DNA of 37,943 nt. Source: Oscillospiraceae bacterium. Its GTDB lineage: Bacteria > Bacillota > Clostridia > Oscillospirales > CAG-382. Shown here in pieces: positions 27,377 to 36,633 of this stretch. The stretch spans positions 1-37,943 of the forward strand of contig SVTM01000027.1 in assembly GCA_015063785.1 (NCBI GenBank), written 5' to 3'. The translations under genes were made by a program, and so were the position numbers. Below the pieces are notes generated by a model that was not told where the DNA came from, ran no database searches, and saw nothing but the letters and a program-made list of their open reading frames with translations. The first letter of the stretch is position 1. Each line of letters opens with the position of its first letter.

Positions 27377-28787
27377 CGATCAAAAACTCATACCCGTTAC
27401 CGAAGAATATAAGAAAATTATAAAAAAGACTGTAAACGCCGCGTTGCGCTATGAAAAAGCCGCTTTTTCCGCAGAGGTATCGGTGACTTTTGTCGATAAC
27501 GAAAAAATTCACGAGCTCAATCTTGCCCATCGCGGCAAGGACAGCGCCACAGATGTTCTTTCGTTTCCCCTTTTTGAAAAGGATTCTTTTCCCACAGAAG
27601 GCAGCGAACAGGAGTATATCCCCATCGGCGACGTTGTTATTTCTCTTGAAAAAGCACGCGAGCAGGCTCAGGAATATGGACACTCCTTCGAACGAGAGAT
27701 TGCTTTTCTCACGGTTCACTCCATCCTTCACCTTGTGGGATACGATCACGAAGTGAACGTAGAGGACGAAAAATACATGAACGAAACCTGCGAGGCTGTT
27801 CTTGAAAAGCTCGGTCTTACCCGCGATTATCTTCCCGAAGAAGAGCAGGATGAAGAAGAGGAGGACGAGGAAGAGGATGCCGTTGTGATCTCGCGCGAGG
27901 ATATGAAGACCGGATTTATCTGCATTCTCGGCAGACCGAACGTCGGAAAAAGTACCCTTATGAACACAATACTCGGCGAAAAAGTCGCCATCGTTTCCAA
28001 AAAACCCCAGACCACAAGAAATAAGATCACGGGAGTATACACAAAGGGCTGCGAACAGTTTGTTTTCATCGACACTCCCGGTATCCACAAGCCCAAGAAC
28101 AAGCTTGGCGAATACATGATGAAAGAGGCAGGCGATTCTGTTGTCGGCACCGATGCCGTCGTGTTTATTGTCGAGCCCACCGAAAAGCCTTCTAAGGTAG
28201 AGCAGGAGATCGCGCAGAAGATCAATTCCATGAAGGTTCCTGCAATACTCGTAATCAACAAGGCAGACGCTTTCAAGAAAACGAAGATACTCACAACCAT
28301 CGACAATTTCTCAAAGCTTTGCGATTTCAGCTCGATCGTTCCTATCTCAGCTCTTGAAAACGATGGTGTAGATATTGTTCTCGAAGAATTAAGACCTTAT
28401 CTCAAAAACGAACCATGGTTTTTCGAAGCTGATATGATAACCGACCAGCCCATTCGCCAGATAGCCGCAGAGGTTATCCGCGAAAAACTTTTGCGTACGC
28501 TTGACGACGAAATTCCCCACGGTGTTGCCGTTGTTATCGAAGAATTCGAAGAAAAACCGAAGATAATCAATATCCGTGCCGAACTTTTCTGTGAAAAAGA
28601 AGCGCACAAGAGGATCATCATCGGCAAAAACGGTGAGGCTCTTAAAAAGGTCGGAAGTTTTGCCAGAGAAGATCTCGAAAAGCTTTTTGAAAAGAAAATA
28701 TATCTCGACCTTTGGGTAAAGGTGCGCGAGAATTGGCGCGACAGCATGCTCAATCTCAATCGCCTCGGCTTTAAGGGCGATAACTGA
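27351..28787 (+). CDS. Fused rRNA maturation endoribonuclease YbeY and GTPase Era
   Basis: One uninterrupted frame of 478 residues carries two proteins normally encoded apart. Residues 1-160 are YbeY, with ATDVLSFP and the metal-binding HSILHLVGYDH (H123, H127, H133), which trims the 16S rRNA 3' end. Residues 163-177 are a linker of almost only Glu and Asp. Residues about 185-478 are Era: G1 loop GRPNVGKST at 194, a G3 DTPG, a G4 NKAD, and the C-terminal KH domain with GKNGEALKKVG near 425. All active-site residues are intact, so both halves should work. A start further upstream is possible but ATG 27351 gives the normal YbeY N-terminus. An internal start at 27903 lacks suitable ribosome binding spacing. 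Confidence 0.92.
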   Translation: MKNRIYINNDQKLIPVTEEYKKIIKKTVNAALRYEKAAFSAEVSVTFVDNEKIHELNLAHRGKDSATDVLSFPLFEKDSFPTEGSEQEYIPIGDVVISLEKAREQAQEYGHSFEREIAFLTVHSILHLVGYDHEVNVEDEKYMNETCEAVLEKLGLTRDYLPEEEQDEEEEDEEEDAVVISREDMKTGFICILGRPNVGKSTLMNTILGEKVAIVSKKPQTTRNKITGVYTKGCEQFVFIDTPGIHKPKNKLGEYMMKEAGDSVVGTDAVVFIVEPTEKPSKVEQEIAQKINSMKVPAILVINKADAFKKTKILTTIDNFSKLCDFSSIVPISALENDGVDIVLEELRPYLKNEPWFFEADMITDQPIRQIAAEVIREKLLRTLDDEIPHGVAVVIEEFEEKPKIINIRAELFCEKEAHKRIIIGKNGEALKKVGSFAREDLEKLFEKKIYLDLWVKVRENWRDSMLNLNRLGFKGDN

Positions 28788-28809
28788 TAAAAAGGACAAG
28801 TCTTTTCTG

Positions 28810-29589
28810 ATGGATATTACCTGTGACGGCGTTGTTATACGCGAAACCGAATACGGAGAAGCTGACAAGATTGTCACCTTTCTTTGCGCCGAATACGGTA
28901 AAATAACCGTTATGGCAAAGGGGGTTCGCTCGATAAAGAGCAAAAACTCTTCGGCTGTCCAGCTGTTTTGCGCTTCAACCTTTGAAATGGTTGAAAAAAA
29001 CGGCAGATATACCTTAAAGACCGCCAGCGTCAACGACAGTTTTTATTCTGTGCGCGACAATATCGAGCGGTTTGCGCTTGCTTCGTATTTTGCCGATATC
29101 TGCAACACCGTCTGTTTGGAAAACAACGACGAGCGTGAAATGCTGCGGCTTCTTCTCAACAGCTTTTACGCTATGGCGCATTTCAAGGATATTCCGTTGT
29201 GGCGAATTAAATGTGCTTTCGAAATGAAATGTATGCAGGCAAGCGGTCTTGCACCCGATCTTTCTGAATGTACGGGTTGTGCAAAACCCGCGGTAGATTC
29301 GACAAGCGATGAGGGAGATTATCTCTTTTCTCCTGCCGACGGCGGATTTATCTGCCCTGCGTGCCTTGCGGAATATGGCGAAAAGCCGATAATTCCCGTG
29401 GGGGTGCACACTGTTGATGCACTTTTGTATCTTTTGTCCTCCCCCCAAAGCAGAATGCTTCGTTTTCCTTTGCCCGACGATCCGTCGGCTGTGTATGAGC
29501 TTTGCAATCTGTGCGAAAGATATCTTTCGGTGCAGGCACAGAAAAGATTTGAAACGCTTTCTTTTTACAAGAGCGTTTGTGTAATGTGA
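28810..29589 (+). CDS. recO: DNA repair protein RecO
   Basis: RecO loads RecA on single-stranded DNA with RecF and RecR. The 259-residue protein has the N-terminal OB fold (DGVVIRETEYGEADKIVTF, GKITVMAKGVRS) and a zinc-finger region with two CxxC pairs (CTGCAKPA and CPACLAEY). It follows the ybeY-era fusion by 22 bases, keeping the conserved era-recO order. The ribosome binding site AAGGA is further upstream than usual. Confidence 0.93.
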   Translation: MDITCDGVVIRETEYGEADKIVTFLCAEYGKITVMAKGVRSIKSKNSSAVQLFCASTFEMVEKNGRYTLKTASVNDSFYSVRDNIERFALASYFADICNTVCLENNDEREMLRLLLNSFYAMAHFKDIPLWRIKCAFEMKCMQASGLAPDLSECTGCAKPAVDSTSDEGDYLFSPADGGFICPACLAEYGEKPIIPVGVHTVDALLYLLSSPQSRMLRFPLPDDPSAVYELCNLCERYLSVQAQKRFETLSFYKSVCVM

Positions 29590-29619
29590 GATTTTTTGAA
29601 AAAACAAGGAGATTTATAT

Positions 29620-32055
29620 ATGCAGGTGGAAAACACCGTAAATTCAAGCGGAGTTTTTGTTACCGACAGCTTTGACGAATATACCCGAAAGGGCTTTGAA
29701 AAAGCTTTCGTTTCGCTTGAATTTGATAAAATACGGCAGATGCTTTGCGATTGCACCTCTGTTGACGGTGCAAAGAAGATCCTGTCTGCGCTGCAGCCTT
29801 CGGTTTCTCTTGAAAACATAAGGTATATGCAAAAACAGACCACCGAGGCAAAGCAGATGTCTGCCACAAAAGGGGCGCCGTCGTTTGGGGGAGTGCGTGA
29901 CATATCCAATTCGCTCGAACGTTGCGAGAAGGGCGCGCCGCTGAATATGGGCGAACTTTTGCAGATCGCGGACGTCCTGCGCTCGGCGCGCAGTGTTGCA
30001 GAATATTTCGGCTCTTACAAGGGAGCAGAGAGTTTCTGTCTCAACGACGTTGCAGGCAAGCTTACGTCAAATAAATTTCTTGAGGAACTTATCACCACCT
30101 CCATCGTGTCAGAGGACGTGATGGCAGACAACGCATCTCCCGAACTATACGATATTCGCAGAAAGATCCGTTCGGCATCCAACCGTATCCGCGAAAATCT
30201 GCAGAAGTACGTGGCAGGCGGCGGATCAAAATTTCTTCAGGAAAACATTGTTACCACCCGTAACGGCAGATTTGTTATTCCCGTAAAATCCGAATACAGA
30301 AATGAAATCAAGGGTCTCGTGCACGATACCTCGGCAACCGGTTCCACTCTTTTTGTCGAGCCGATGAGCGTTGTTGAGGCAAACAACGAAATTCGCGTTC
30401 TCGGAGCGAAGGAAGAGGCCGAGATTGAAAGGATCTTATACAATATATCGGGCGAATGCTCGCGCTTTTCGGGTGCGCTTCGCGCAAACTATGAAAATCT
30501 GTGCTTGCTTGCGGCGGTTTTTGCCAAGGCTGAGCTTTCCTATCGTATGGAAGCCGAAGAGCCTGTTATGTCAAAAAAACCATACGTCGAGCTTTTGCGC
30601 GCCCGTCATCCTCTGCTTGACAAGGAAAAGGTGGTGCCGATAGACGTTGTTCTCGGCAAAAAATATACTCTTCTCGTGATTACGGGACCGAATACAGGCG
30701 GAAAGACCGTCACTCTTAAAACAGTAGGACTTCTTGCCATGATGGCACAATGTGGTCTGCATATTCCTGCAAAGGACGGATCTACTCTTCCGGTGTTTGA
30801 CTCTATTCTTGCCGATATCGGTGATGAGCAGAGCATCGAGCAGTCGCTTTCGACCTTCTCGGCCCACATGGTCAATATCGTTTCTATTTTGAAGAAAATT
30901 ACCGCCGATTCGCTTGTTCTTTTTGACGAGCTGGGTGCAGGCACAGACCCTCTTGAGGGTGCGGCTCTTGCAGAATCTATTCTCGAAACAGTCAGAAAAA
31001 AAGGCTGTCTTTGCGCGGCGACGACCCATTATGCCGAGCTTAAGGCGTATGCTCTTTCGACCGAAGGGGTATCCAACGCTTCCTGCGAATTTGATGTTGA
31101 AACTCTGCGTCCCACCTATCGTCTTATGATAGGTCTGCCCGGAAAATCAAATGCTTTTGCTATTGCCGAGAGGCTTGGCATACCGCCCGAAATTATCACA
31201 GACGCAAAAGAGAATATGACGGGCGAGACATTACGCTTCGAAAGCCTGATTGATGAACTCGAGACTCAGAAGTCGTATTACGAAAACGAAAAGCAGAAGG
31301 CAGTAAAACTTCGCGCAGAGCTTTCGGAGATGCACAAAAAGACGAGGGAAGAGCGCGAGCGCTTTAACAAACGTCTTGAGGCCGAAAGCGAGCGTGCCCA
31401 AAAGCAGGCTCGTTCCCTTGTGGAACAGGCGAGAGCATCGGCAGACTATATTTTTGCCGAGCTTGAAAAGGTGAAAAAGCAAAAGGACAGCGAAAAATTT
31501 GCCGAGGCCCTTGCCCAAACGCGACAGGATGTCAGATCAAAGCTTAAGGAAGCAGGCGGCAAGCTATCTGTTGTTCCTGAAAGAATAGAGGAAGAATACG
31601 TTCTTCCAAGACCTTTGAAAAAAGGTGACACCGTCACCCTTAAGGATATCAGAAAAACAGGAACTGTTCTTTCTGTCGACGGCGACAACGTGACGGTGCA
31701 GGCAGGAATCATAAAGACAAAAACAAAAGCGTCGAATCTCATTCTTGAAGAGATCGCTGCCACTCCCGAAAAGAACGTTAAAATGACAAAAGCTCCTCGC
31801 ACCGCCATGAACGTCAGTACCGAGATAGATGTACGCGGTATGATAGGCGACGACGCATGGTTTGCGGTGGACAAATATCTTGACGAGGCTGTACTTGCAA
31901 ATCTTTCGCAGGTGACAATAATCCATGGCAAAGGCACGGGCGCTTTGCGTGCCGCCCTTTCGGGATTTTTACGCAAGGACAAGCGTGTCAAATCCATGCG
32001 TTCGGGAATGTTTGGAGAAGGGGACAGCGGAGTAACCGTTGTTACCTTAAAATGA
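29620..32055 (+). CDS. mutS2: Endonuclease MutS2
   Basis: The MutS2-type ATPase of 811 residues acts in recombination control and, in Bacillus, in rescue of collided ribosomes. The Walker A ITGPNTGGKTVTLKTVGLL lies near residue 355. Downstream are LFDELGAGTDPLEGAALAE and ATTHYAELKAYA. A coiled-coil connector (about 540-640) leads to a C-terminal Smr domain (about 735-811) with DVRG and HGKGTGALR. ATG 29620 has AAGGAG eight bases upstream; a TTG at 29596 is unlikely. No clear terminator follows. Confidence 0.95.
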   Translation: MQVENTVNSSGVFVTDSFDEYTRKGFEKAFVSLEFDKIRQMLCDCTSVDGAKKILSALQPSVSLENIRYMQKQTTEAKQMSATKGAPSFGGVRDISNSLERCEKGAPLNMGELLQIADVLRSARSVAEYFGSYKGAESFCLNDVAGKLTSNKFLEELITTSIVSEDVMADNASPELYDIRRKIRSASNRIRENLQKYVAGGGSKFLQENIVTTRNGRFVIPVKSEYRNEIKGLVHDTSATGSTLFVEPMSVVEANNEIRVLGAKEEAEIERILYNISGECSRFSGALRANYENLCLLAAVFAKAELSYRMEAEEPVMSKKPYVELLRARHPLLDKEKVVPIDVVLGKKYTLLVITGPNTGGKTVTLKTVGLLAMMAQCGLHIPAKDGSTLPVFDSILADIGDEQSIEQSLSTFSAHMVNIVSILKKITADSLVLFDELGAGTDPLEGAALAESILETVRKKGCLCAATTHYAELKAYALSTEGVSNASCEFDVETLRPTYRLMIGLPGKSNAFAIAERLGIPPEIITDAKENMTGETLRFESLIDELETQKSYYENEKQKAVKLRAELSEMHKKTREERERFNKRLEAESERAQKQARSLVEQARASADYIFAELEKVKKQKDSEKFAEALAQTRQDVRSKLKEAGGKLSVVPERIEEEYVLPRPLKKGDTVTLKDIRKTGTVLSVDGDNVTVQAGIIKTKTKASNLILEEIAATPEKNVKMTKAPRTAMNVSTEIDVRGMIGDDAWFAVDKYLDEAVLANLSQVTIIHGKGTGALRAALSGFLRKDKRVKSMRSGMFGEGDSGVTVVTLK

Positions 32056-32116
32056 CTTCCTGCTTGCAAAATACGATTTTTTTGATAAAAGTGTCAGTGT
32101 TTTTGCAAAAATGGTA

Positions 32117-32145
32117 TTTACAAAAATATAAAGCTTTGGTATAAT
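32117..32145 (+). promoter_or_regulatory. Promoter of the rhamnose operon
   Basis: TTTACA (32117-32122) and a perfect TATAAT (32140-32145) have a 17-base spacer. It precedes the epimerase gene and probably rhaB and rhaA. Confidence 0.8.
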
Positions 32146-32192
32146 AATATAAATAAGGTATTTTTGTTATCATTACAATGAGAGGTAGCGGA

Positions 32193-32963
32193 ATGGAAAA
32201 GTTAAAGCTCGGCGCTCAGTTCTTTACTCTGCGCGATTTCACAAAAACCCCCGGCGATTTTATGCGTACAATGCACAGAATCGCGGATATCGGATATAAA
32301 TATGTTCAGGTTTCGGGGGTTGGTCCCGATGTCAAGGCCGACGTGATAAAAAAAGCCTGCGACGAAACAGGCCTTTCGTGCTATATCACCCACACACCCT
32401 TCGCGCGCATTATCGACGACACGGATGCCGTTATTGAAGAACACAAAAAGTTCGGCTGCAATATCATCGGTCTCGGCTCGGCAGGCGACTATTCAAAGTC
32501 TTACGACGGTTTTGCACGCCTTGCTCAGGATCTTGCTCCTGCTGTCGAAAAAATCAAAAAAGCAGGAATGTTTTTCAGCTATCACAACCACTGGATGGAA
32601 TTTGAAAAGCTTGACGGCAAGCATTATCTGAGCGCTTTCATCGAAAATTCCGATATGGAAGCGGTCAAGCTCACTGCCGATGTATACTGGCTCCATTTTT
32701 CAGGTCTTAACGAATGCAAATGGCTTGAAGAAAATGCAAAATATATTTCCTGCACCCACTTCAAGGATCTTGGCGTTTATCAGGGCAAGCAGACTATAGT
32801 TGAAGTTATGACAGGCAATCTCGATTACCCCGCAATTCTTGAATCCTGCAAAAAAGCGGGAATTGAATATAACTTCGTAGAGCTCGACACCACCACCATG
32901 GATCCCTTCAAGGCGATGAAATTAAGCTACGACAACCTTATGGCTACAGGCTATTTCGAATAA
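32193..32963 (+). CDS. Sugar phosphate isomerase/epimerase family TIM-barrel protein
   Basis: The 256-residue member of the AP-endonuclease 2-like family has GAQFFTLRDF, YKYVQVSGVG, CYITHTPF, GMFFSYHNHWMEFEK, LTADVYWLHFSG and CTHFKDLGVY. A good AGAGG site seven bases before ATG 32193 decides the start over the ATG at 32178. The gene heads a transcript with rhaB (30 bases downstream) and rhaA. A role in processing a rhamnose-related sugar is inferred from position. Homologues are typically annotated only as epimerase or isomerase. Confidence 0.88.
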   Translation: MEKLKLGAQFFTLRDFTKTPGDFMRTMHRIADIGYKYVQVSGVGPDVKADVIKKACDETGLSCYITHTPFARIIDDTDAVIEEHKKFGCNIIGLGSAGDYSKSYDGFARLAQDLAPAVEKIKKAGMFFSYHNHWMEFEKLDGKHYLSAFIENSDMEAVKLTADVYWLHFSGLNECKWLEENAKYISCTHFKDLGVYQGKQTIVEVMTGNLDYPAILESCKKAGIEYNFVELDTTTMDPFKAMKLSYDNLMATGYFE

Positions 32964-32993
32964 TATAAGTATTAACATACGGAGGAAACAATA

Positions 32994-34475
32994 ATGGCAA
33001 CATTGAAAATGCTTGCGATCGACCTTGGCGCTTCCAGCGGCAGAGGTATGGTCGGTAAGTTTGATGGAAACAAGATCTCTCTCGAAGAAATCCATCGTTT
33101 TCCCAACGGTCCCGTTAATCTCAACGGCTCTCTTTATTGGGACATTTTGCGCACTTTCGGCGAAATAAAAACCGCCCTTCACAACTGTGCCATGTCCGAC
33201 AACCGCGACATCAAGACCATGGCGATCGACACATGGGGTGTTGACTACGGTCTTCTCGATAAGAACGGAAAGCTTCTTGAAAACCCCTATTGCTACCGCG
33301 ACGAGAGAACCACAAAGGGCATCATGGAAGAGCTTTACAATGTTATTCCCAAGGAAGAACTTTATAAGATCACAGGTACTCAGGCTCTCAACTTCAACAC
33401 CATCTATCAGCTTTACACCCTTGTCAAGGAAAGACCCGAAGCGCTCACAAACGCAAAGGATATGCTTTTTATCCCCGACCTTCTCAAGTATTTCCTCACG
33501 GGAGTAAAGCAGACTGAATACACCATCGCCTCCACCGCTCAGATGCTTGATGCAAAAGAGCGCAACTGGGCGTTTGACGTCACCGACAAGCTTGGTATTC
33601 CCCGTCACATTCTCGGCGATATCGTTGCTCCCGGTACCGTCTGCGGAAAGCTTCTTCCCCAAATCGTCGAAGAGATCGGTGGCATAGATCCCACCGTCAT
33701 AAACACAGCTTCCCACGATACAGCGGCGGCAGTTGTTGCCGTTCCTTCGCAGAAGGAAGATTTTGTTTATATTTCCAGCGGCACTTGGTCTCTTATGGGT
33801 AAGGAGCTTGCAGAACCTTCCACAGGCGATCTTTCGTTCAAGTATGACATTACAAACGAGGGCGGCGCAGAACGCAAGATTCGTTTTCTCAAGAATATCA
33901 TGGGCCTTTGGATCGAGCAGGAATCCCGTCGTCAGTGGCAGAGACAGGGAGAGGACGTTTCGTTCAACGAGCTTTCGGACGCAGCTGTTGCTTCCCAGCC
34001 CCTCAAGTGCCTTATCAATCCCGACGACCTTTCTTTCCAGACCCCCGGTAATATGCCCCGCAGAATCCAGGAATACTGCGAAAAGACCGGTCAGTACGTT
34101 CCCCAGACAAAGGGTGAGATCGTAAGATGTATTTTCGATAGCCTTGCACTTTGCTATCGCCGCACAGTTGAAATGCTCGACGATATCACAGGCAAGAAGA
34201 CTCCCTTCATCAACATCGTCGGCGGCGGAACCAAGGAAGAACCCCTTTGCAAATTCACAGCAGACGCTTGCGGACGTCCCGTTTACACAGGTCCCGTTGA
34301 AGCAACAGCTCTCGGAAATATCGCTATCCAGGCTATCGCCTGCGGCGAGATCAAGAATGTTGCCGAAGCTCGTCAGGTCATTGCAAACTCCTTCGAGATC
34401 AAGTATTTCGAGCCCAAGGACACCGCAATGTGGGACGAAGGATACGCAAAGTTCTTAAAGCTTCTTGAAAAATAA
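32994..34475 (+). CDS. rhaB: Rhamnulokinase
   Basis: The 493-residue FGGY-type sugar kinase phosphorylates L-rhamnulose to L-rhamnulose 1-phosphate. The phosphate-binding start MLAIDLGASSGRGMVGKFDG, IDTWGVDYGLLD, GTQALNFNTIYQL and SHDTAAAVVAVP match rhamnulokinases, and the length is normal. GGAGG precedes the ATG. rhaA follows after 28 bases. Codon use is strongly biased, suggesting high expression. Confidence 0.94.
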   Translation: MATLKMLAIDLGASSGRGMVGKFDGNKISLEEIHRFPNGPVNLNGSLYWDILRTFGEIKTALHNCAMSDNRDIKTMAIDTWGVDYGLLDKNGKLLENPYCYRDERTTKGIMEELYNVIPKEELYKITGTQALNFNTIYQLYTLVKERPEALTNAKDMLFIPDLLKYFLTGVKQTEYTIASTAQMLDAKERNWAFDVTDKLGIPRHILGDIVAPGTVCGKLLPQIVEEIGGIDPTVINTASHDTAAAVVAVPSQKEDFVYISSGTWSLMGKELAEPSTGDLSFKYDITNEGGAERKIRFLKNIMGLWIEQESRRQWQRQGEDVSFNELSDAAVASQPLKCLINPDDLSFQTPGNMPRRIQEYCEKTGQYVPQTKGEIVRCIFDSLALCYRRTVEMLDDITGKKTPFINIVGGGTKEEPLCKFTADACGRPVYTGPVEATALGNIAIQAIACGEIKNVAEARQVIANSFEIKYFEPKDTAMWDEGYAKFLKLLEK

Positions 34476-34503
34476 AAAAATAAATACATAAAGGAGAACA
34501 AAA

Positions 34504-35760
34504 ATGTCTATTTTAAAGTCTTACGAGCTTGCTCGTGAACAGTATGCTCAGATTGGCGTTGATACAGACAAGGCCATCGAAAGATTGAAGAGCATTCCGA
34601 TTTCCATCCATTGCTGGCAGGGCGACGACGTTGCAGGTTTTGAAAGCCTTGACGGCTCTCTTGACGGCGGTCTTGCAGTTACCGGCAACTATCCCGGCAA
34701 GGCAAAGACTCCCGATCAGCTCAGAGCTGACATGAGCTTTGCGTTCTCGCTTATTCCCGGACCCAAGAAGGCTAACATCCACGCTTTCTATAGCGAGCCC
34801 AAGAGCCTCAAGGTTGACAGAGATGCCATCACTCCCGAATGCTTCGATAACTGGGCAGACTGGGCTATCGAGCAGAAGATCGGTCTTGACTTCAATCCCA
34901 CATGCTTCTCTCATCCCAAGAGCTCTGACGGTCTCACACTTTCTCACCCCGATGAAGGTATCCGTAACTTCTGGATCGAACATTGCATCCGTAGCCGCGA
35001 AATTTCCGAATACCTCGGCAAGCGCACAGGCGTACGTTCTGTAAACAACATTTGGGTTCCCGACGGATACAAGGACAACTGCTTTGACAAGGTTGCCCCC
35101 CGTGAAAGACTTCTTGACTCTCTCAACAAGATCGAAGCAAAGAAGCTTGATGCAAAGTACACAAGAGACGCTGTTGAATCCAAGGTGTTTGCAGTGGGCG
35201 TAGAAGCATTTACAGTAGGTTCTCACGAATTCTACATGGGCTATGCCATGAAGCATCCTGAAGTTATGCTTTGTCTTGATGCAGGCCACTTCCATCCCAC
35301 CGAAGTTATCTCCAACAAGGTTTCTTCTGCTCTTCTTTTTGCAGACGAGATTCTTCTTCACGTTTCCCGTCCTATGCGTTGGGACTCTGACCACGTTGTT
35401 ATTCTTGACGACGAGCTTATGGCGATTGGTCAGGAAATTATTCGCAACGACTTTGAAAAGCGCGTTAACATTGCACTTGACTTCTTTGATGCAAGTATCA
35501 ACCGTATCGCTGCATGGGTTATCGGTACCAGAAACACCCAGAAGGCTCTTCTTAAGGCAATGCTCGAACCCATCGATCTTCTCAAGAAGGCTGAATACGA
35601 GTTTGACTACACCACAAGACTTGCTCTCACAGAAGAATACAAGTCCTATCCCTTTGGTGCAGTTTGGGATTATTACTGCGAGCAGATGGGCGTTCCTACA
35701 CGTGATTCTTGGTTCGAAAAGGTTCGCGCATACGAAAGAGATGTTCTTATTAAGAGATAA
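34504..35760 (+). CDS. rhaA: L-rhamnose isomerase
   Basis: The 418-residue protein matches L-rhamnose isomerase, which converts L-rhamnose to L-rhamnulose. Typical segments are SIHCWQGDDVAGFE, ITGNYPGK in the form AVTGNYPGK, FNPTCFSHPKSSDGLTLSHP, CLDAGHFHPTEVI and MRWDSDHVV, which carry the metal-binding His and Asp residues. AAAGGAG precedes the ATG. A strong hairpin terminator follows. The next enzyme of the pathway, the aldolase RhaD, is not in this window. Confidence 0.96.
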   Translation: MSILKSYELAREQYAQIGVDTDKAIERLKSIPISIHCWQGDDVAGFESLDGSLDGGLAVTGNYPGKAKTPDQLRADMSFAFSLIPGPKKANIHAFYSEPKSLKVDRDAITPECFDNWADWAIEQKIGLDFNPTCFSHPKSSDGLTLSHPDEGIRNFWIEHCIRSREISEYLGKRTGVRSVNNIWVPDGYKDNCFDKVAPRERLLDSLNKIEAKKLDAKYTRDAVESKVFAVGVEAFTVGSHEFYMGYAMKHPEVMLCLDAGHFHPTEVISNKVSSALLFADEILLHVSRPMRWDSDHVVILDDELMAIGQEIIRNDFEKRVNIALDFFDASINRIAAWVIGTRNTQKALLKAMLEPIDLLKKAEYEFDYTTRLALTEEYKSYPFGAVWDYYCEQMGVPTRDSWFEKVRAYERDVLIKR

Positions 35761-35775
35761 TCATCACATGTATAT

Positions 35776-35816
35776 AACAAGATCTCGCTCTTTTCGAGCG
35801 AGATCTTGTTTTTTTC
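35776..35816. terminator. Bidirectional terminator after rhaA
   Basis: Perfect 15-base arms (35776-35790 and 35796-35810) pair around TTTTC and a T-run follows. It separates rhaA from the convergent AraC gene. Confidence 0.9.
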
Positions 35817-35817
35817 A

Positions 35818-36627
35818 TCATCGGTCCAATCTGTAGCTTTTGGGAGATAATCCTGTTTCTTTTTTGAAAAAACGACTGAAATAGTTGGGATCATCAAATC
35901 CGCAGGCAAAGGATATTTCGGAGACAGAATAAAAACCTTGAAGAAGCATATCTTTTGCATGCAGCACACGCAGGTTGTTTCGGTATTCTGTCGGCGAAGC
36001 GTTGAAGGCTTTGATAAAAAGATGCCTGAAATATGACGTGCTGAGACAACAAAGCGAAGCGAGATGAGGGATCGAAATTTCTTTTGCCCAGTTTTGATCG
36101 ATGTATTCTTTTGCAGGTAATATTTTTGCGTATATCATACGTAGCTCTTTTGGGGTTGTGCTTTTTATAAAATGAAGCAGAAGTTCGTATAGTTTTGACA
36201 TTGCAAGCACTATGTAACCAGTGTCTTTACGTTCCCACACCGCCAGCAGATTTTCAAAAAAAACTCTCATGGAAAGTGGAGGCTGATTAAGTAGAATCAT
36301 GCTGTCTTTTTCGAAAATATTCTGTGTTGTCTGTCCTATTGTCGCCGAACTGTCAAGGGTAAAATTGACCGTGTAGTGGCGACATTGTTTCGTACACTTT
36401 GCAGTATATGCACATTCGGGTGTCAAAAGAAAAGTATCTCCTTTGCATACTTTTGTCACGTTGCCCGTAGAAAAAGTGTATTCGATTTCGCCGTCAATAA
36501 CGTAAACCAGCCCAAAAAGCTTTCTTTTGTCCGAAAAATCATATACCGCACCGTCTTTAAAAGTATAATCATGTACCATGACGATGCTGTTTATCAAAAA
36601 GCTGAAATTATCATAAATATTCATCAT
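35818..36627 (-). CDS. AraC family transcriptional regulator
   Basis: The 269-residue regulator has a cupin-type N-terminal sensor (VYVIDGEIEYTFSTG, VCKGDTFLLTPECAYTA) and a C-terminal double helix-turn-helix (about 170-269: EISIPHLASLCCLSTSYFRHLF and VSEISFACGFDDPNYFSRFF, the usual G-F-x-D-x-x-Y-F-S signature). It is convergent with rhaA and divergent from the nucleoside-hydrolase-like gene, so either could be its target. No ribosome binding site precedes its ATG, and the promoter -10 lies only seven bases upstream. Confidence 0.92.
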   Translation of the reverse strand: MMNIYDNFSFLINSIVMVHDYTFKDGAVYDFSDKRKLFGLVYVIDGEIEYTFSTGNVTKVCKGDTFLLTPECAYTAKCTKQCRHYTVNFTLDSSATIGQTTQNIFEKDSMILLNQPPLSMRVFFENLLAVWERKDTGYIVLAMSKLYELLLHFIKSTTPKELRMIYAKILPAKEYIDQNWAKEISIPHLASLCCLSTSYFRHLFIKAFNASPTEYRNNLRVLHAKDMLLQGFYSVSEISFACGFDDPNYFSRFFKKETGLSPKSYRLDR

Positions 36628-36633
36628 GCTTCT

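Noticed and set aside
27903..28787. Separate internal start for Era inside the fused frame
   Set aside because: The only nearby GAGG is two bases from the ATG, too close, and the frame is continuous through the linker.
32056..32116. Terminator after mutS2
   Set aside because: There are T-runs but no stable hairpin ahead of them.
34513..35394. 293-codon minus-strand frame inside rhaA
   Set aside because: Shadow of highly biased rhaA codons, with no promoter, ribosome binding site or domain.
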